A DNA stretch of 48,712 bases from Georgenia sp. EYE_87 (lineage in GTDB: Bacteria > Actinomycetota > Actinomycetes > Actinomycetales > Actinomycetaceae), in the NCBI RefSeq assembly GCF_023148685.1, contig NZ_JAHXNL010000021.1:1-48712 (forward strand), read 5' to 3'. Position 1 is the stretch's first letter. The number at the start of each line of letters is the position of its first letter. This document shows, piece after piece, positions 17,059 through 26,735 of the stretch. A program made the position numbers and the translations under genes. Below the pieces are notes generated by a model. It made no database searches, had not been told where the DNA came from, and saw only the letters and a program-made list of their open reading frames with translations.

Positions 17059-19160
17059 GCGCGCCCACGAGCGGGTGGGGCCCGCACGGGGCCGATCGCG
17101 CGCACTCCGCGCCCACCGGCACCCGGGTCACCGCTCCCCCGGCCGGCGCGCTGCCCCCGCCCGTCCAGCCCGTGCGCCACCTGGCCGCGGACCGCCCCGG
17201 GCTCACGCCGGACCCGGACTGGTACCGCAAGGCCGTCTTCTACGAGGTGCTCCTCCGGGCGTTCCACGACTCCGAGGGGTCCGGGTCCGGGGACCTGCGC
17301 GGCCTCATCGACCGCCTGGACTACCTCCAGTGGCTCGGCGTGGACTGCCTGTGGCTGCCGCCCTTCTACCCCTCGCCCCTGCGCGACGGCGGCTACGACG
17401 TCTCCGACTACACCGCGGTGGACGGCCAGTACGGCACCATCGAGGACTTCACCGAGCTGATGAACGAGGCCCACGCCCGCGGCATGCGGATCATCGTCGA
17501 CCTCGTGATGAACCACACGAGCGACCAGCACCCGTGGTTCCAGTCCTCCCGGTCCAACCCCGACGGGCCGTACGGCGACTTCTACGTCTGGTCCGACACC
17601 ACGGAGCGCTACCAGGACGCCCGCATCATCTTCGTCGACACCGAGACGTCCAACTGGACGTTCGACCCCGTGCGCCGCCAGTACTTCTGGCACCGGTTCT
17701 TCTCCCACCAGCCGGACCTGAACTTCGAGAACCCGGCCGTGCGGGACGCGATGTACGACGTCGTGCGGTTCTGGTGCAACCTCGGGGTGGACGGCTTCCG
17801 GCTCGACGCGGTGCCCTACCTCTTCGAGGAGGAGGGCACCAACTGCGAGAACCTCCCCCGCACCCACGAGTTCCTCGCCGACCTGCGGGCGATGGTCGAC
17901 CGGGAGTTCCCGGGCACGATCATGCTGGCCGAGGCGAACCAGTGGCCCGAGGACGTCGTGCAGTACTACGGCACCGACGAGCGGCCCGAGTGCCACATGT
18001 GCTTCCACTTCCCGGTGATGCCACGGCTTTACTACGCGCTGCGCGAGCAGCGCGCGGGAGCCATCCGGGACATCTTGGCCGACACCCCGCCGATCCCGGC
18101 CGGCGCGCAGTGGGGCACCTTCCTGCGCAACCACGACGAGCTGACCCTCGAGATGGTCTCCACCGAGGAACGTGCCGCCATGTACGGCTGGTACGCGGAG
18201 GACCCGCGCATGCGCGCCAACGTGGGTATCCGCCGCCGGCTCGCGCCGCTGCTGGGCAACTCCCGCGCCGAGATCGAGCTCGCCCACGCGCTGCTGCTCT
18301 CCCTGCCCGGCTCGCCGACGCTGTACTACGGCGACGAGATCGGGATGGGCGACAACATCTGGCTGCCGGACCGCGACGCGGTGCGCACGCCGATGCAGTG
18401 GACCCCCGACCGCAACGCCGGGTTCTCCACGGCCGACCCCGGCAAGCTCTACCTGCCCGTGGTCCAGTCCCTGGTCAACCACTACGCCGCGGTCAACGTC
18501 GAGGCCCAGCTCGCCCAGCCCACCTCGCTGCTGCACTGGGTCCGCGGCATCCTCGAGGTGCGCCGTCAGCACCCCGTCTTCGGCGGCGGCGACTTCGTGC
18601 CGCTCCACGTGGACAACGACGCCGTGCTCGCGTTCACCCGCAGCGACGAGCGGGAGACGATGCTCTGCGTGATGAACCTGGCCAACACGCCGCGCGCGGC
18701 GACGGTACGGCTCCCCGGCCACGCCGGCGCGACCCTGACCGACGTCTTCGGCGGGGGCTCGTTCCCGGCGGTCGGCCACGACGGCACCGTGTCGGTCACC
18801 CTGGGCTCCCGGGACTTCTTCTGGCTGCAGGTCTCGCGGTCGGAGGACGCCGGCGAGGCCACGCGCGCCGGCGTGCCCTCCCAGGTGCGTCCGTCGACCG
18901 CGCCGACACCCCAGGAGCCGCCCACGGAGCCACGGACGTCGCAGACCGGGGAGACGGGGGGCCCCGCGCACCCGGAGGGCACCGCGTCCGCGCGGCCGGA
19001 CACCTACGTGGTGCCGACCTCCACCTCCGCGCCCCGCGCCCCGACGCTGCCCCCGCACCAGCCGACGGCGGCCCCCTTCGCGGGCCCGTCGCCGGAGGTG
19101 CCCGCCGCGCCGTGGACCGGGCTGGAGTCCGATCCCGTCGCCGTCACCCCGGAGGAATGA
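17055..19160 (+). CDS. treS: Trehalose synthase / maltose alpha-D-glucosyltransferase
   Basis: 701 residues. It interconverts trehalose and maltose, feeding maltose to the kinase encoded next. The GH13 barrel carries D251 (GFRLD), E293 (MLAEANQWPED) and D361 (NHDE). The family segment PDWYRKAVFYEV marks the start of the catalytic domain near residue 55. The domain ends near FFWLQVSR (about residue 596). The last 105 residues are a Pro/Thr/Ala-rich, probably disordered tail not needed in typical TreS. The GTG overlaps the glgE stop (GTGA) with GAGGG upstream. It is not fused to the kinase, unlike in many bacteria. Confidence 0.96.
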   Translation: MSAPTSGWGPHGADRAHSAPTGTRVTAPPAGALPPPVQPVRHLAADRPGLTPDPDWYRKAVFYEVLLRAFHDSEGSGSGDLRGLIDRLDYLQWLGVDCLWLPPFYPSPLRDGGYDVSDYTAVDGQYGTIEDFTELMNEAHARGMRIIVDLVMNHTSDQHPWFQSSRSNPDGPYGDFYVWSDTTERYQDARIIFVDTETSNWTFDPVRRQYFWHRFFSHQPDLNFENPAVRDAMYDVVRFWCNLGVDGFRLDAVPYLFEEEGTNCENLPRTHEFLADLRAMVDREFPGTIMLAEANQWPEDVVQYYGTDERPECHMCFHFPVMPRLYYALREQRAGAIRDILADTPPIPAGAQWGTFLRNHDELTLEMVSTEERAAMYGWYAEDPRMRANVGIRRRLAPLLGNSRAEIELAHALLLSLPGSPTLYYGDEIGMGDNIWLPDRDAVRTPMQWTPDRNAGFSTADPGKLYLPVVQSLVNHYAAVNVEAQLAQPTSLLHWVRGILEVRRQHPVFGGGDFVPLHVDNDAVLAFTRSDERETMLCVMNLANTPRAATVRLPGHAGATLTDVFGGGSFPAVGHDGTVSVTLGSRDFFWLQVSRSEDAGEATRAGVPSQVRPSTAPTPQEPPTEPRTSQTGETGGPAHPEGTASARPDTYVVPTSTSAPRAPTLPPHQPTAAPFAGPSPEVPAAPWTGLESDPVAVTPEE

Positions 19161-20542
19161 TGGCCACCGTCGACCCGCCGTTCTCCGAGCTCCTGGCCGC
19201 CTGGGTCGCCCGGCAGCGCTGGTACACCGGCAAGGGCACCGAGCCGCGGCTCGAGCGCACCGGCGGCCTGCGCCTCCAGGCCCCCGCGGGGGAGGTCGGG
19301 ATCGAGACCCACCTCGTGCTCGACCGGGGCGGGCGGTCCCCCGTCCTCTACCAGGTGCCACTGACCTACCGCCGCGCCCCGCTCGAGGGGCACGAGGAGG
19401 CGCTCGTCGCCGTCACGGACCACTCCGACCTCGGGCGGCGCTGGGTCTACGACGCCTGCCACGACCCGGTCGGTGCCGCGGCGCTCCTGCGGGCGGTCAC
19501 CGACGAGCTCGAGCTGGCCGCCGACGGGCCGCCCGGGAACGGCCGCGCGCGCGGGCACCGCACCGGCCTGCTCCCGGCCCTGGCCGTGCGCGGGTCGAGG
19601 GTGCTGCGCGGCGAGCAGTCCAACACCTCGGTCATCTTCGACACCGTGGACCCGGACGACGGCGAGGAACGCCCCGTCATCCTCAAGGTCTTCCGCGTGC
19701 TGCACCCGGGGCGCAACCCCGACGTCGAGGTCCAGCAGGCCCTCGCCCTCGCCGGCTCCACGCGCGTGCCGCGGCCGGTGGGCGACCTGCTCGGGCAGTG
19801 GCCCGCCCCCGACGGCGGGACCCAGCTGACCGGGCACCTCGCCCTGGCTCAGGAGTTCCTGCCCGGCGCGCCGGACGCCTGGCGCGTCACCCTCGGCGCG
19901 CTGGAGCGGGGCGAGGACCTCGCGCCGCGCGCGCGTGCCCTGGGCGAGGCGACGGCAGAGGTGCACGCCACGCTCGCCGCCGTGCTGCCCACCGCGGAGC
20001 CGGACGACGCCGCCCGCGCCGCCGCCCTGGCCGGCTGGCGCGCGCGCTACGAGACCGCCTGCGAGCACGTCCCGGACCTCGCACGACGGGCCGACCGGGT
20101 GGGCGAGGTCCTCGAGGCCGGCGCCGCCGCCTGGTGGCCGCCCCTGCAGCGCATCCACGGCGACTACCACCTCGGTCAGGTCCTCGACGTCCCGGGCCGC
20201 GGCTGGGTGCTCCTCGACTTCGAGGGCGAGCCGCTGCGCCCGCTCGCCGAGCGCACGCTCCCGGATCTGCCGCAGCGGGACGTGGCGGGCATGCTGCGCT
20301 CCTTCGACTACGCGGCGGCGTCGGTGCCCGCGGCGGGCGGCGAGGTCGCCGCCGGGCGGGCGCGGGAGGCGTTCCTCGACGGCTACGCTCACATCTCCCG
20401 CAACGACCCCCGCGACGAGCCCGCCCTGCTGCACGCCCTCGAGCTGGACAAGGCCCTCTACGAGGTCACGTACGAGGCCCGCAACCGCCCCGACTGGCTC
20501 CCCATCCCCCTGAGCGGCGTCGCGCGCATCCTGGGGGCCTGA
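19160..20542 (+). CDS. mak: Maltokinase (Pep2/Mak)
   Basis: 460 residues. It phosphorylates maltose to maltose-1-phosphate, the donor for GlgE. The N-terminal cap has WVARQRWYTGKG (about 17-28). The phosphotransferase-like core has catalytic D335 in HGDYHLGQ and the metal-binding LLDFEGEP about 22 residues on. GGAGGA (19151-19156) is the ribosome binding site. Two in-frame ATGs follow (19157, 19160); the second gives workable spacing, and its A is the last base of the treS stop. It belongs with glgE and treS in one transcript. Confidence 0.95.
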   Translation: MATVDPPFSELLAAWVARQRWYTGKGTEPRLERTGGLRLQAPAGEVGIETHLVLDRGGRSPVLYQVPLTYRRAPLEGHEEALVAVTDHSDLGRRWVYDACHDPVGAAALLRAVTDELELAADGPPGNGRARGHRTGLLPALAVRGSRVLRGEQSNTSVIFDTVDPDDGEERPVILKVFRVLHPGRNPDVEVQQALALAGSTRVPRPVGDLLGQWPAPDGGTQLTGHLALAQEFLPGAPDAWRVTLGALERGEDLAPRARALGEATAEVHATLAAVLPTAEPDDAARAAALAGWRARYETACEHVPDLARRADRVGEVLEAGAAAWWPPLQRIHGDYHLGQVLDVPGRGWVLLDFEGEPLRPLAERTLPDLPQRDVAGMLRSFDYAAASVPAAGGEVAAGRAREAFLDGYAHISRNDPRDEPALLHALELDKALYEVTYEARNRPDWLPIPLSGVARILGA

Positions 20543-20605
20543 CCACCCTGGCCGGCTCCCCGCGACGGGGAGCGGTCTTCGACGGCTGATGGAAGAGTGT
20601 GGACC

Positions 20606-22861
20606 ATGAATCGCGAACCCCTTGAGGCACCCGCCGGCGGCCAGCACGCAGACGCGCGGGCGGAAGGACCGGCCGCGCCGGAGAAGAGGAGCGGCCCGGT
20701 CCCGGTCGACGCGGGGCTGCTGCACGAGGTCGCCCTCGGCCGGTACCACGACCCCCACTCGGTGCTCGGCGCCCATCCCGGGCCCCACGGCGTCACCGTG
20801 CGCACGGTGCGGCACCTGGCCGACGCCGTCGCCGTCGTCACGGCGCACGAGACCTACGAGGCCGTGCACGAGCAGGACGGGGTGTGGGTGGCGCTGCTGC
20901 CGGGGGACCAGATCCCGGACTACCGCATCCGCGTGACCTACGGGCACGAGACCCACGTGGTCGACGACCCCTACCGCTTCCTGCCCACCGTCGGCGAGAT
21001 GGACCGCTACCTCATCGGCGAGGGCCGGCACGAGGAGCTGTGGAACGCCCTGGGCGCGCACGTGCGCCACTTCCCCGGCGAGATCGGCGAGGTCCGCGGC
21101 GTCAGCTTCTCCGTGTGGGCCCCCAACGCCCGGGCGGTGCGGGTCGTCGGCGACTTCAACTCCTGGGACGGGCAGGGCACGTCGATGCGCTCCCTGGGCT
21201 CGTCGGGTGTCTGGGAGCTGTTCGTCCCCGGCATCGGCGCCGGTGAGCGCTACAAGTTCGAGATCGGGTACCACGACGGCTCCTGGCACCAGAAGGCCGA
21301 CCCGATGGCCCGCCGCACGGAGGTGCCGCCGTCGACCGCGTCCGTGGTGGACGAGTCCACCTACGAGTGGGGCGACGAGGACTGGCTGGAGCGGCGCGCC
21401 GCCTCCGACCCGCACACCGGGCCGATGAGCGTCTACGAGGTCCACCTCGGGTCCTGGCGGCCCGGGCTCAGCTACCGCGAGCTCGCCGAGCAGCTGATCG
21501 GGCACGTGCGCTACCAGGGCTTCACGCACGTGGAGCTCATGCCGGTCGCCGAGCACCCGTTCGGGGGCTCCTGGGGCTACCAGGTGACCTCCTACTACGC
21601 CCCCAGCGCCCGGTTCGGCACCCCGGACGAGTTCCGGTACCTCGTCGACAGCCTCCACCAGGCCGGCATCGGCGTCCTGGTCGACTGGGTGCCCGCGCAC
21701 TTCCCCAAGGACGCCTGGGCCCTCGCCCGGTTCGACGGCACCCCGCTCTACGAGGACCCCGACCCCATGCGCGGGGAGCACCAGGACTGGGGCACGTACG
21801 TGTTCAACTTCGGCCGGCGAGAGGTGCGCAACTTCCTCGTCGCCAACGCGCTGTACTGGCTGGAGGAGTTCCACATCGACGGTCTGCGCGTGGACGCCGT
21901 GGCGTCCATGCTCTACCTCGACTACTCCCGGCAGCCGGGCCAGTGGCGGCCCAACGCCCGCGGCGGGCGGGAGAACCTCGAGGCCATCAGCTTCCTGCAG
22001 GAGACCAACGCCACCGCGTACCGCAGGGTGCCCGGCATCGTCATGATCGCCGAGGAGTCCACCGCGTTCCCCGGGGTCACCGCGCCCACGTCGGCAGGCG
22101 GCCTGGGCTTCGGCCTGAAGTGGAACATGGGCTGGATGAACGACACCCTCCGCTACCTGGCGGAGGAGCCGATCAACCGCCGGTACCACCACGGCGAGCT
22201 GACCTTCTCGCTCATCTACGCCTTCTCGGAGCAGTTCGTCCTCCCGCTGAGCCACGACGAGGTCGTGCACGGCAAGGGCTCGATCCTGACGAAGATGCCC
22301 GGGGACCGCTGGCAGCAGCTCGCCGGGACGCGCGCCCTGTACGCCTACCAGTGGTCCCACCCGGGCAAGCAGCTGCTGTTCATGGGCCAGGAGTTCGCCC
22401 AGGAGGCCGAGTGGAGCGAGGGCCGGGGCCTGGACTGGTGGCACATGGACGACCCCGGCCACGCCGGCGTCGCCGCCCTGGTCGCACGGCTGAACGAGGT
22501 CTACCGCGCGCACCCGGCGCTGTGGTCCGACGACTTCTCCCACACCGGGTTCGAGTGGATCGAGGCCGGCGACGGCGACCACAACACCCTGAGCTACCTG
22601 CGCAAGAGCAAGGACGGCGAGGACGTGGTGGTCTGCGTGGTGAACTTCGCCGGCACGCCGCACGAGGGCTACCGCGTGGGCTTCCCGGCGGCCGGCGCGT
22701 GGACCGAGATCCTCAACACCGACGCCGCCGACTACGGCGGCTCCGGGGTGGGGAACCTCGGTCGCGTGGAGGCGACGGACAAGGGCTGGCACGGCCGGCC
22801 GGCGTCGGCGACGCTGCGGGTGCCCCCGCTGGGAGCCGTCTGGTTCGCCCGGGAGCGATGA
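20606..22861 (+). CDS. glgB: 1,4-alpha-glucan branching enzyme
   Basis: 751 residues. It makes alpha-1,6 branches in the glucan produced by GlgE. A disordered N-terminal 30 residues precede the N1 domain, CBM48 ([22 protein letters not shown], long form typical of GlgB) and the GH13 barrel. The nucleophile is D430 ([10 protein letters not shown]) and the acid/base E483 (MIAEESTAF). GGAAGAG about 9 bases before the ATG at 20606 supports this start; a GTG at 20597 is in frame but lies inside that site. It follows the mak stop by 63 bases, probably still in the same operon. A strong hairpin lies downstream. Confidence 0.96.
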   Translation: MNREPLEAPAGGQHADARAEGPAAPEKRSGPVPVDAGLLHEVALGRYHDPHSVLGAHPGPHGVTVRTVRHLADAVAVVTAHETYEAVHEQDGVWVALLPGDQIPDYRIRVTYGHETHVVDDPYRFLPTVGEMDRYLIGEGRHEELWNALGAHVRHFPGEIGEVRGVSFSVWAPNARAVRVVGDFNSWDGQGTSMRSLGSSGVWELFVPGIGAGERYKFEIGYHDGSWHQKADPMARRTEVPPSTASVVDESTYEWGDEDWLERRAASDPHTGPMSVYEVHLGSWRPGLSYRELAEQLIGHVRYQGFTHVELMPVAEHPFGGSWGYQVTSYYAPSARFGTPDEFRYLVDSLHQAGIGVLVDWVPAHFPKDAWALARFDGTPLYEDPDPMRGEHQDWGTYVFNFGRREVRNFLVANALYWLEEFHIDGLRVDAVASMLYLDYSRQPGQWRPNARGGRENLEAISFLQETNATAYRRVPGIVMIAEESTAFPGVTAPTSAGGLGFGLKWNMGWMNDTLRYLAEEPINRRYHHGELTFSLIYAFSEQFVLPLSHDEVVHGKGSILTKMPGDRWQQLAGTRALYAYQWSHPGKQLLFMGQEFAQEAEWSEGRGLDWWHMDDPGHAGVAALVARLNEVYRAHPALWSDDFSHTGFEWIEAGDGDHNTLSYLRKSKDGEDVVVCVVNFAGTPHEGYRVGFPAAGAWTEILNTDAADYGGSGVGNLGRVEATDKGWHGRPASATLRVPPLGAVWFARER

Positions 22862-22908
22862 ACGAGGCCCAGGGCGTCTCGGCAAGCTCGAGCACCCGGT
22901 GGGACTGA

Positions 22909-22954
22909 CGAGGTCGAGGTACTGGTTCGCACCGGAACCAGTACCTCGATCTCG
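22909..22954. terminator. Hairpin after glgB
   Basis: A 20-base-pair stem (22909-22928 with 22935-22954, one G-T pair) with a 6-base loop lies immediately after glgB. No T-run. As the next gene converges from the right, it may also protect that message. Confidence 0.75.
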
Positions 22955-22982
22955 CGTCTGAACCAGGTGCCCGCCCGGTCGC

Positions 22983-23100
22983 GCTCGGTACGTCGATCCG
23001 CGTGGTCGGGCTCAGTACGTCGACCGGCTCATGGCGCTCGGGGCGTCGGCCGAACGCCGTGTGGACTTCGGGCGTCGGCCGACCGCTGCGCGCTCAGTAC
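22983..23100. repeat. Degenerate repeats around the stop codon of the TPR gene
   Basis: GCTCRGTAC occurs at 22983, 23010 and 23092, and the last copy contains the stop codon (TCA on this strand) of the minus-strand gene. GGCGTCGGCCGAmCG occurs twice in between (from 23042 and 23071). This is a looser version of the stop-codon repeats after glgX and the beta-glucosidase gene. Confidence 0.6.
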
Positions 23101-24047
23101 AGGGCGCTGGCGAGGGCGCGGCGCGCCGGGGCGACGTCCGGGTGGGTCGGTCCGGCGATCTCGAACAGCTCGAGCAGCCGCAGCCGGGCCTGCTCCCGCT
23201 CGTCGCCCGCGGTGGCGCGCACCGCCGCGACCAGGCGCTCGAAGGCTGCCCCGAACCGGCCGGTGGCGGCCTCGACGTCGGCCGCGGCGAGCTGGGCCGC
23301 CACGTCGCCGGGGCCCGCGCTCTCCGCTGCGGTGAGCACCTCCTCCGGGTCGTCGCTGTCCACGCGGCGGATCAGCTGCACCTGCAGCAGCGCGGCGCGG
23401 GCCTCGGTGTCCCCGGGGTTCTCCTTCAGGGCCTGCGTGTAGGCACTCTCCGCGGCGTCGAGGTCGCCGCGCTCGATGGCCTCCAGGGCCTCGGCGTGCA
23501 GCGGCGGCAGCGGCGGTTCCGCCGGCTCCTCGTCCTGGGGCTCACCGGTCGGGGCCATCACGCCCGTCACGCCGTTCTGGGCGGCGATGCGCAGCACCTC
23601 GTCGAGCACCTGCCGGATCTGCTCCTCCGGGTAGGCCCCCTGGAACAGCGGGATCGGCTGCCCGCCGATGACGGCGACGACGCTCGGCACCGACTGCACC
23701 TGGAAGGCCGCGGCGATCTGCGGGTTCGCGTCGACGTCCACCTGGGCGAGCTGGAACCGGCCGCCGTACTCGCGCGCCAGCTTCTCGAGCACGGGGCTGA
23801 GCTGCCCCGAGGCGCCCGAGCGGGGCGAGAACAGGTCCACGAGCACCGGTACCTGGGTCGAGCGCTGCACGGTGTCCCCGAAGGTCGCCTCGGTGACCCG
23901 GACGACGATCTCCCCGGGGACGGCGGCACCCGGCTGACCGGTCGTCGCGCCGGTGGCGCCGGCACTCGGGGCGGGCGGTCGCGGCGACGCCAGCGCGGAC
24001 AGGTCGACGGCGCCGTAGAGGTTCATTCCAGGCGTGGGCTGACTCAT
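23094..24047 (-). CDS. Thioredoxin-fold/TPR co-chaperone, CnoX/YbbN-like, no CXXC
   Basis: 317 residues. A disordered N-terminus (to about 45) leads into a thioredoxin fold (about 48-155) and then TPR-like helices (about 180-317). The place of the CGPC active site holds LFSPRSGAS with no cysteine, so it cannot be a disulfide reductase; the cis-proline motif QSVPSVV is kept. Relatives such as YbbN/CnoX bind unfolded proteins and hand them to DnaK or GroEL, so a holdase role is likely. The ATG at 24047 has GAAGGA at proper distance; a GTG one codon upstream is possible. It forms a single-gene unit after the lipoprotein gene. Confidence 0.88.
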   Translation of the reverse strand: MSQPTPGMNLYGAVDLSALASPRPPAPSAGATGATTGQPGAAVPGEIVVRVTEATFGDTVQRSTQVPVLVDLFSPRSGASGQLSPVLEKLAREYGGRFQLAQVDVDANPQIAAAFQVQSVPSVVAVIGGQPIPLFQGAYPEEQIRQVLDEVLRIAAQNGVTGVMAPTGEPQDEEPAEPPLPPLHAEALEAIERGDLDAAESAYTQALKENPGDTEARAALLQVQLIRRVDSDDPEEVLTAAESAGPGDVAAQLAAADVEAATGRFGAAFERLVAAVRATAGDEREQARLRLLELFEIAGPTHPDVAPARRALASALY

Positions 24048-24108
24048 CACTTTCCTTCGTCCGGGGCGGATGCTGATGACCCTACGCCGCCGACGGGCCC
24101 GGGCGGGA

Positions 24109-25140
24109 CTACTCCTCCGCGGGCGCCGCGGCGTCGTCGCGGGTGACCTCGGTGAGCACGGTGGTCGCCCCGAGCGGGCGGATCGTCTGGTCCTCCGCGT
24201 CGGCCGGGGGCACGTAGAACGCCATGAGCACGTCGGAGACGCCGGAGACCGTTCCCAGCACCTCGGTGTTGTCGCCCAGCAGCGCGCCGAGCGCCCCGCC
24301 GGCGCGCAGCTCGGAGCCGGGCACCGTCCTGCGCAGCGTGAGGGTGGACCGCAGCTCGCCCACGACGACGGCGCCGCCGTCCGCCGTCGCCAGGGCGATC
24401 GGTCCGTCGTCGCCGGCGGCCGCCGAGATGGTCGCCTCGCCGGCGGCCTCGATCGCCTCGTCGAGCTCGGTGGTGGTGCTGCGCGAGGACTCCTTGAACG
24501 GGTCCTCGGCGAACTGCTCGGCGTACTCGCTGTCGGACTTGTTCAGGGTGTCGACGTACCGGTCGACGACCTCCCCGGGGGGCACCACGAGCGTGTCGGC
24601 GTCGGCCGGGACGACGGCGGAGCCGGCGTCGGGATGGGACATCGCCGGAGTCTCGATGCCGGGGAACAGCGTGACCCAGCCCCACATCTTGTACGGGTCG
24701 CGCGCCGTCGCCTGCTCGAGCACGAGCAGCAGGGGGAGGTTGGCGCCCTCCGGGACCTGGGTGATCACCACGGCGGGGCGCGGGAAGTCCTCCGCGGCCG
24801 GCACCGCGGCCACCTGCGGCATCGTGGTGAGGGCGTCCGGGGCCGAGTCACCGTCGGTCGCCGCGGCCAGCTTGTACTCGGCTGCACGCAGGTCGAGCGC
24901 GGGCCCGCCCACGCGGGGCTCGAGCAGCTCAGGGTCGCGTGCCTCGTCGGCCTCGGCGACGGTGGCCTGCACCTCCTCGAGCACCCGGGCGAGGCGGTCC
25001 TCGTCGAGCGCGGCCGGCGGCGTCTCGGCGACCGCCTCCGGCTGGGGCTGGGGCACCTCGGTGCTGCAGCCCGCCAGGAGGGCGAGCGAGAGGCCGGTGC
25101 CGGCGAGGGTGGCGCGGAAGCGGCCGGTACGGATGCTCAT
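24109..25140 (-). CDS. Conserved lipoprotein
   Basis: 343 residues. The signal peptide with lipobox LLAGC places the acylated cysteine at residue 25, so the protein is anchored on the outer face of the membrane. The rest has no family that I recognise. It is acidic, with a core holding YKMWGWVTLFPG (about 147-158) and a C-terminal beta-rich part (about 265-335). ATGA overlap with the upstream membrane-protein gene indicates coupled translation and a shared job at the cell envelope. Confidence 0.85.
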   Translation of the reverse strand: MSIRTGRFRATLAGTGLSLALLAGCSTEVPQPQPEAVAETPPAALDEDRLARVLEEVQATVAEADEARDPELLEPRVGGPALDLRAAEYKLAAATDGDSAPDALTTMPQVAAVPAAEDFPRPAVVITQVPEGANLPLLLVLEQATARDPYKMWGWVTLFPGIETPAMSHPDAGSAVVPADADTLVVPPGEVVDRYVDTLNKSDSEYAEQFAEDPFKESSRSTTTELDEAIEAAGEATISAAAGDDGPIALATADGGAVVVGELRSTLTLRRTVPGSELRAGGALGALLGDNTEVLGTVSGVSDVLMAFYVPPADAEDQTIRPLGATTVLTEVTRDDAAAPAEE

Positions 25141-26735
25141 CGCTGCTCCTTCCCCTCGTCGGTGCGGTCCCTGCCGCGGCCGAACCCCCACATCGAGCGC
25201 CAGCCCTGCCCGGACCGGTCCTCGTCGTGAAGCTCCCGCGCCGGCGGCTCGTCAGCGCCAGGTTCGGCCGCCGGCGCGTCGGCCGGGGCCTCACGGCCAG
25301 GCTCGGCCGCCGGCGCCTCGGGCGACACCTCACTCGCGCGCTCGGCAACGTGGTCGTCGGACCGCACGGTGGGCAGGACGGCCGTCGGGTCGTCGGCGGT
25401 CTCCCCCTCGGTCCAGCCGGCACCCTCGGGGACGTGCATCTCCCGGGCGGCCGCATTCTCGAACCCCTCGGCGGGCTCGCGCTCCGCCCGCAGGGTGGCG
25501 GCGTGCTCCGACGCCGGCACGACCGCAGCTCCGCGTGCGACGCCGGACGCCGCGACGGCGTTCTCGGGGCCGGGCGCCGCGGCCGTGGTCGGCTCCTCAG
25601 GGCCGAGTGCTGTCGCGTGGGCAGCCGTCGGCTCCTCGGGGCCGACAGCTGGCGCGTGGGCAGCCGTCGGCTCCTCGGGGCCGACAACTGGCGCGTGGGC
25701 CGCCGTCGGCTCCTCGCCCGCGGGCCCCGTGGGCCGCTCCTCGGTGGCCCTGCCGGCCCGCAGCTCGGCGGAACGGGTGGACGCCGGCACGATGCCCGCT
25801 CCGCGGGCGGTCCCTGCGTCGTCGAGGGCGCGCGCCGCGGCCGTCACGGGGATCTCGCCGGTGGTTGTCACCACGGGGATCTCACCGGTCCGGCCGCGTC
25901 CGCGGCGGGCCGCCGCACGCTCGCGCTCCCGCAGCTCCCGGCGGGTCAGCACGGCGGTGGCTCCCGTGGTCGCGGGCAGCACCGCGGTCTCCTCGGTGTC
26001 GCGCACACCGACGGGCGCCGGGGTCCCGCGACGACGGCGCTCCCTGCCGGCGAGGCTGTCGAGCACCAGGAGCGCGATGCCGGCGATCAGCAGCAGGCCG
26101 CCCAGAAGGAGCCCGGGCACGAGCCACGGGGTGTCGACCTCGACCAGCCACGTCAGCGTGACCTCCGGCGCGGGCGCGGTGCCGTCGGTCGCTGCCAGCA
26201 GGCTCCACCGGCCCTCGCGGTCCTCCCACTCGATCTGGGCGCTGCCGGTGCCCGTCTGCTCGACGACCCAGAGGTCGGAGCCGGCGGGGTCGGGCAGCGC
26301 GGCGGGCTCGGCCGGCGCCTCGGTCGCGCCCTCGGTCGCCTCAGTCGCTTCCTCCGTCGCCTCGGTCGCGCCCTCAGTCGCTTCCTCCGTCGCCCCGGCC
26401 GTGCCCTCTGCCGAGGTGACCTCCAGCTGCTCCCAGCTGGCGAGTCCCGTGATCCTGGTGTGCGCGGCGTCTCCGACCCACGCGTCGACGTCGGCCGTGC
26501 GGGCGACCGCGAGGACCACCGGCTCGTCGCCGCCCGCCGTGGCCTCGATCGTGACGTCCGGGGCGACAGCGTCGAGAACGCCGGCGTCCGACACCACGAC
26601 GGGCGTGTCCGGGCGTGCCGGCAGGGAGAGCGTTGCGATGTCCGTCGGCCGCCACACCGTCGCGGAGGCGATCGCGGCCAGAACGGCGATCGCACCCAGG
26701 ACGATGAGCGCGACGGAGATGGTCCGTCGAGTCAC
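25137..26735 (-). CDS. Membrane protein with Thr/Glu-rich ectodomain and repeat-bearing tail
   Basis: 532 residues, no recognised family. A first membrane segment (about 8-28) is followed by an outside domain (about 30-190) containing a TEEATEGATEA-type low-complexity stretch. A second segment (about 202-224) leads to a long charged cytoplasmic tail. The tail has three perfect or near-perfect 13-residue repeats (EEPTAAHAPAVGP type) encoded by a 39-base tandem array at 25588-25716. The GTG at 26735 begins right before the first membrane segment and has GGAGGA about 13 bases upstream, rather far; starts further upstream lack support. The following lipoprotein gene overlaps it by 4 bases. Confidence 0.8.
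   Translation of the reverse strand: MTRRTISVALIVLGAIAVLAAIASATVWRPTDIATLSLPARPDTPVVVSDAGVLDAVAPDVTIEATAGGDEPVVLAVARTADVDAWVGDAAHTRITGLASWEQLEVTSAEGTAGATEEATEGATEATEEATEATEGATEAPAEPAALPDPAGSDLWVVEQTGTGSAQIEWEDREGRWSLLAATDGTAPAPEVTLTWLVEVDTPWLVPGLLLGGLLLIAGIALLVLDSLAGRERRRRGTPAPVGVRDTEETAVLPATTGATAVLTRRELRERERAAARRGRGRTGEIPVVTTTGEIPVTAAARALDDAGTARGAGIVPASTRSAELRAGRATEERPTGPAGEEPTAAHAPVVGPEEPTAAHAPAVGPEEPTAAHATALGPEEPTTAAAPGPENAVAASGVARGAAVVPASEHAATLRAEREPAEGFENAAAREMHVPEGAGWTEGETADDPTAVLPTVRSDDHVAERASEVSPEAPAAEPGREAPADAPAAEPGADEPPARELHDEDRSGQGWRSMWGFGRGRDRTDEGKEQR
25588..25716. repeat. 39-base in-frame tandem repeat
   Basis: Copies start at 25588, 25627 and 25666, with a partial fourth at 25705. 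They encode 13-residue units in the cytoplasmic tail of the membrane protein. Copies two and three are nearly identical, so the copy number is likely to vary between strains. Confidence 0.92.

Noticed and set aside
19004-22885. 1293-codon minus-strand frame opposite treS, mak and glgB
   Set aside because: It crosses three real genes and their junctions, has no domain pattern and no start context.
22858-22908. 16-codon frame overlapping the glgB stop (ATGA)
   Set aside because: Too short, no ribosome binding site beyond chance, and no conserved feature; more likely trailing sequence before the hairpin.
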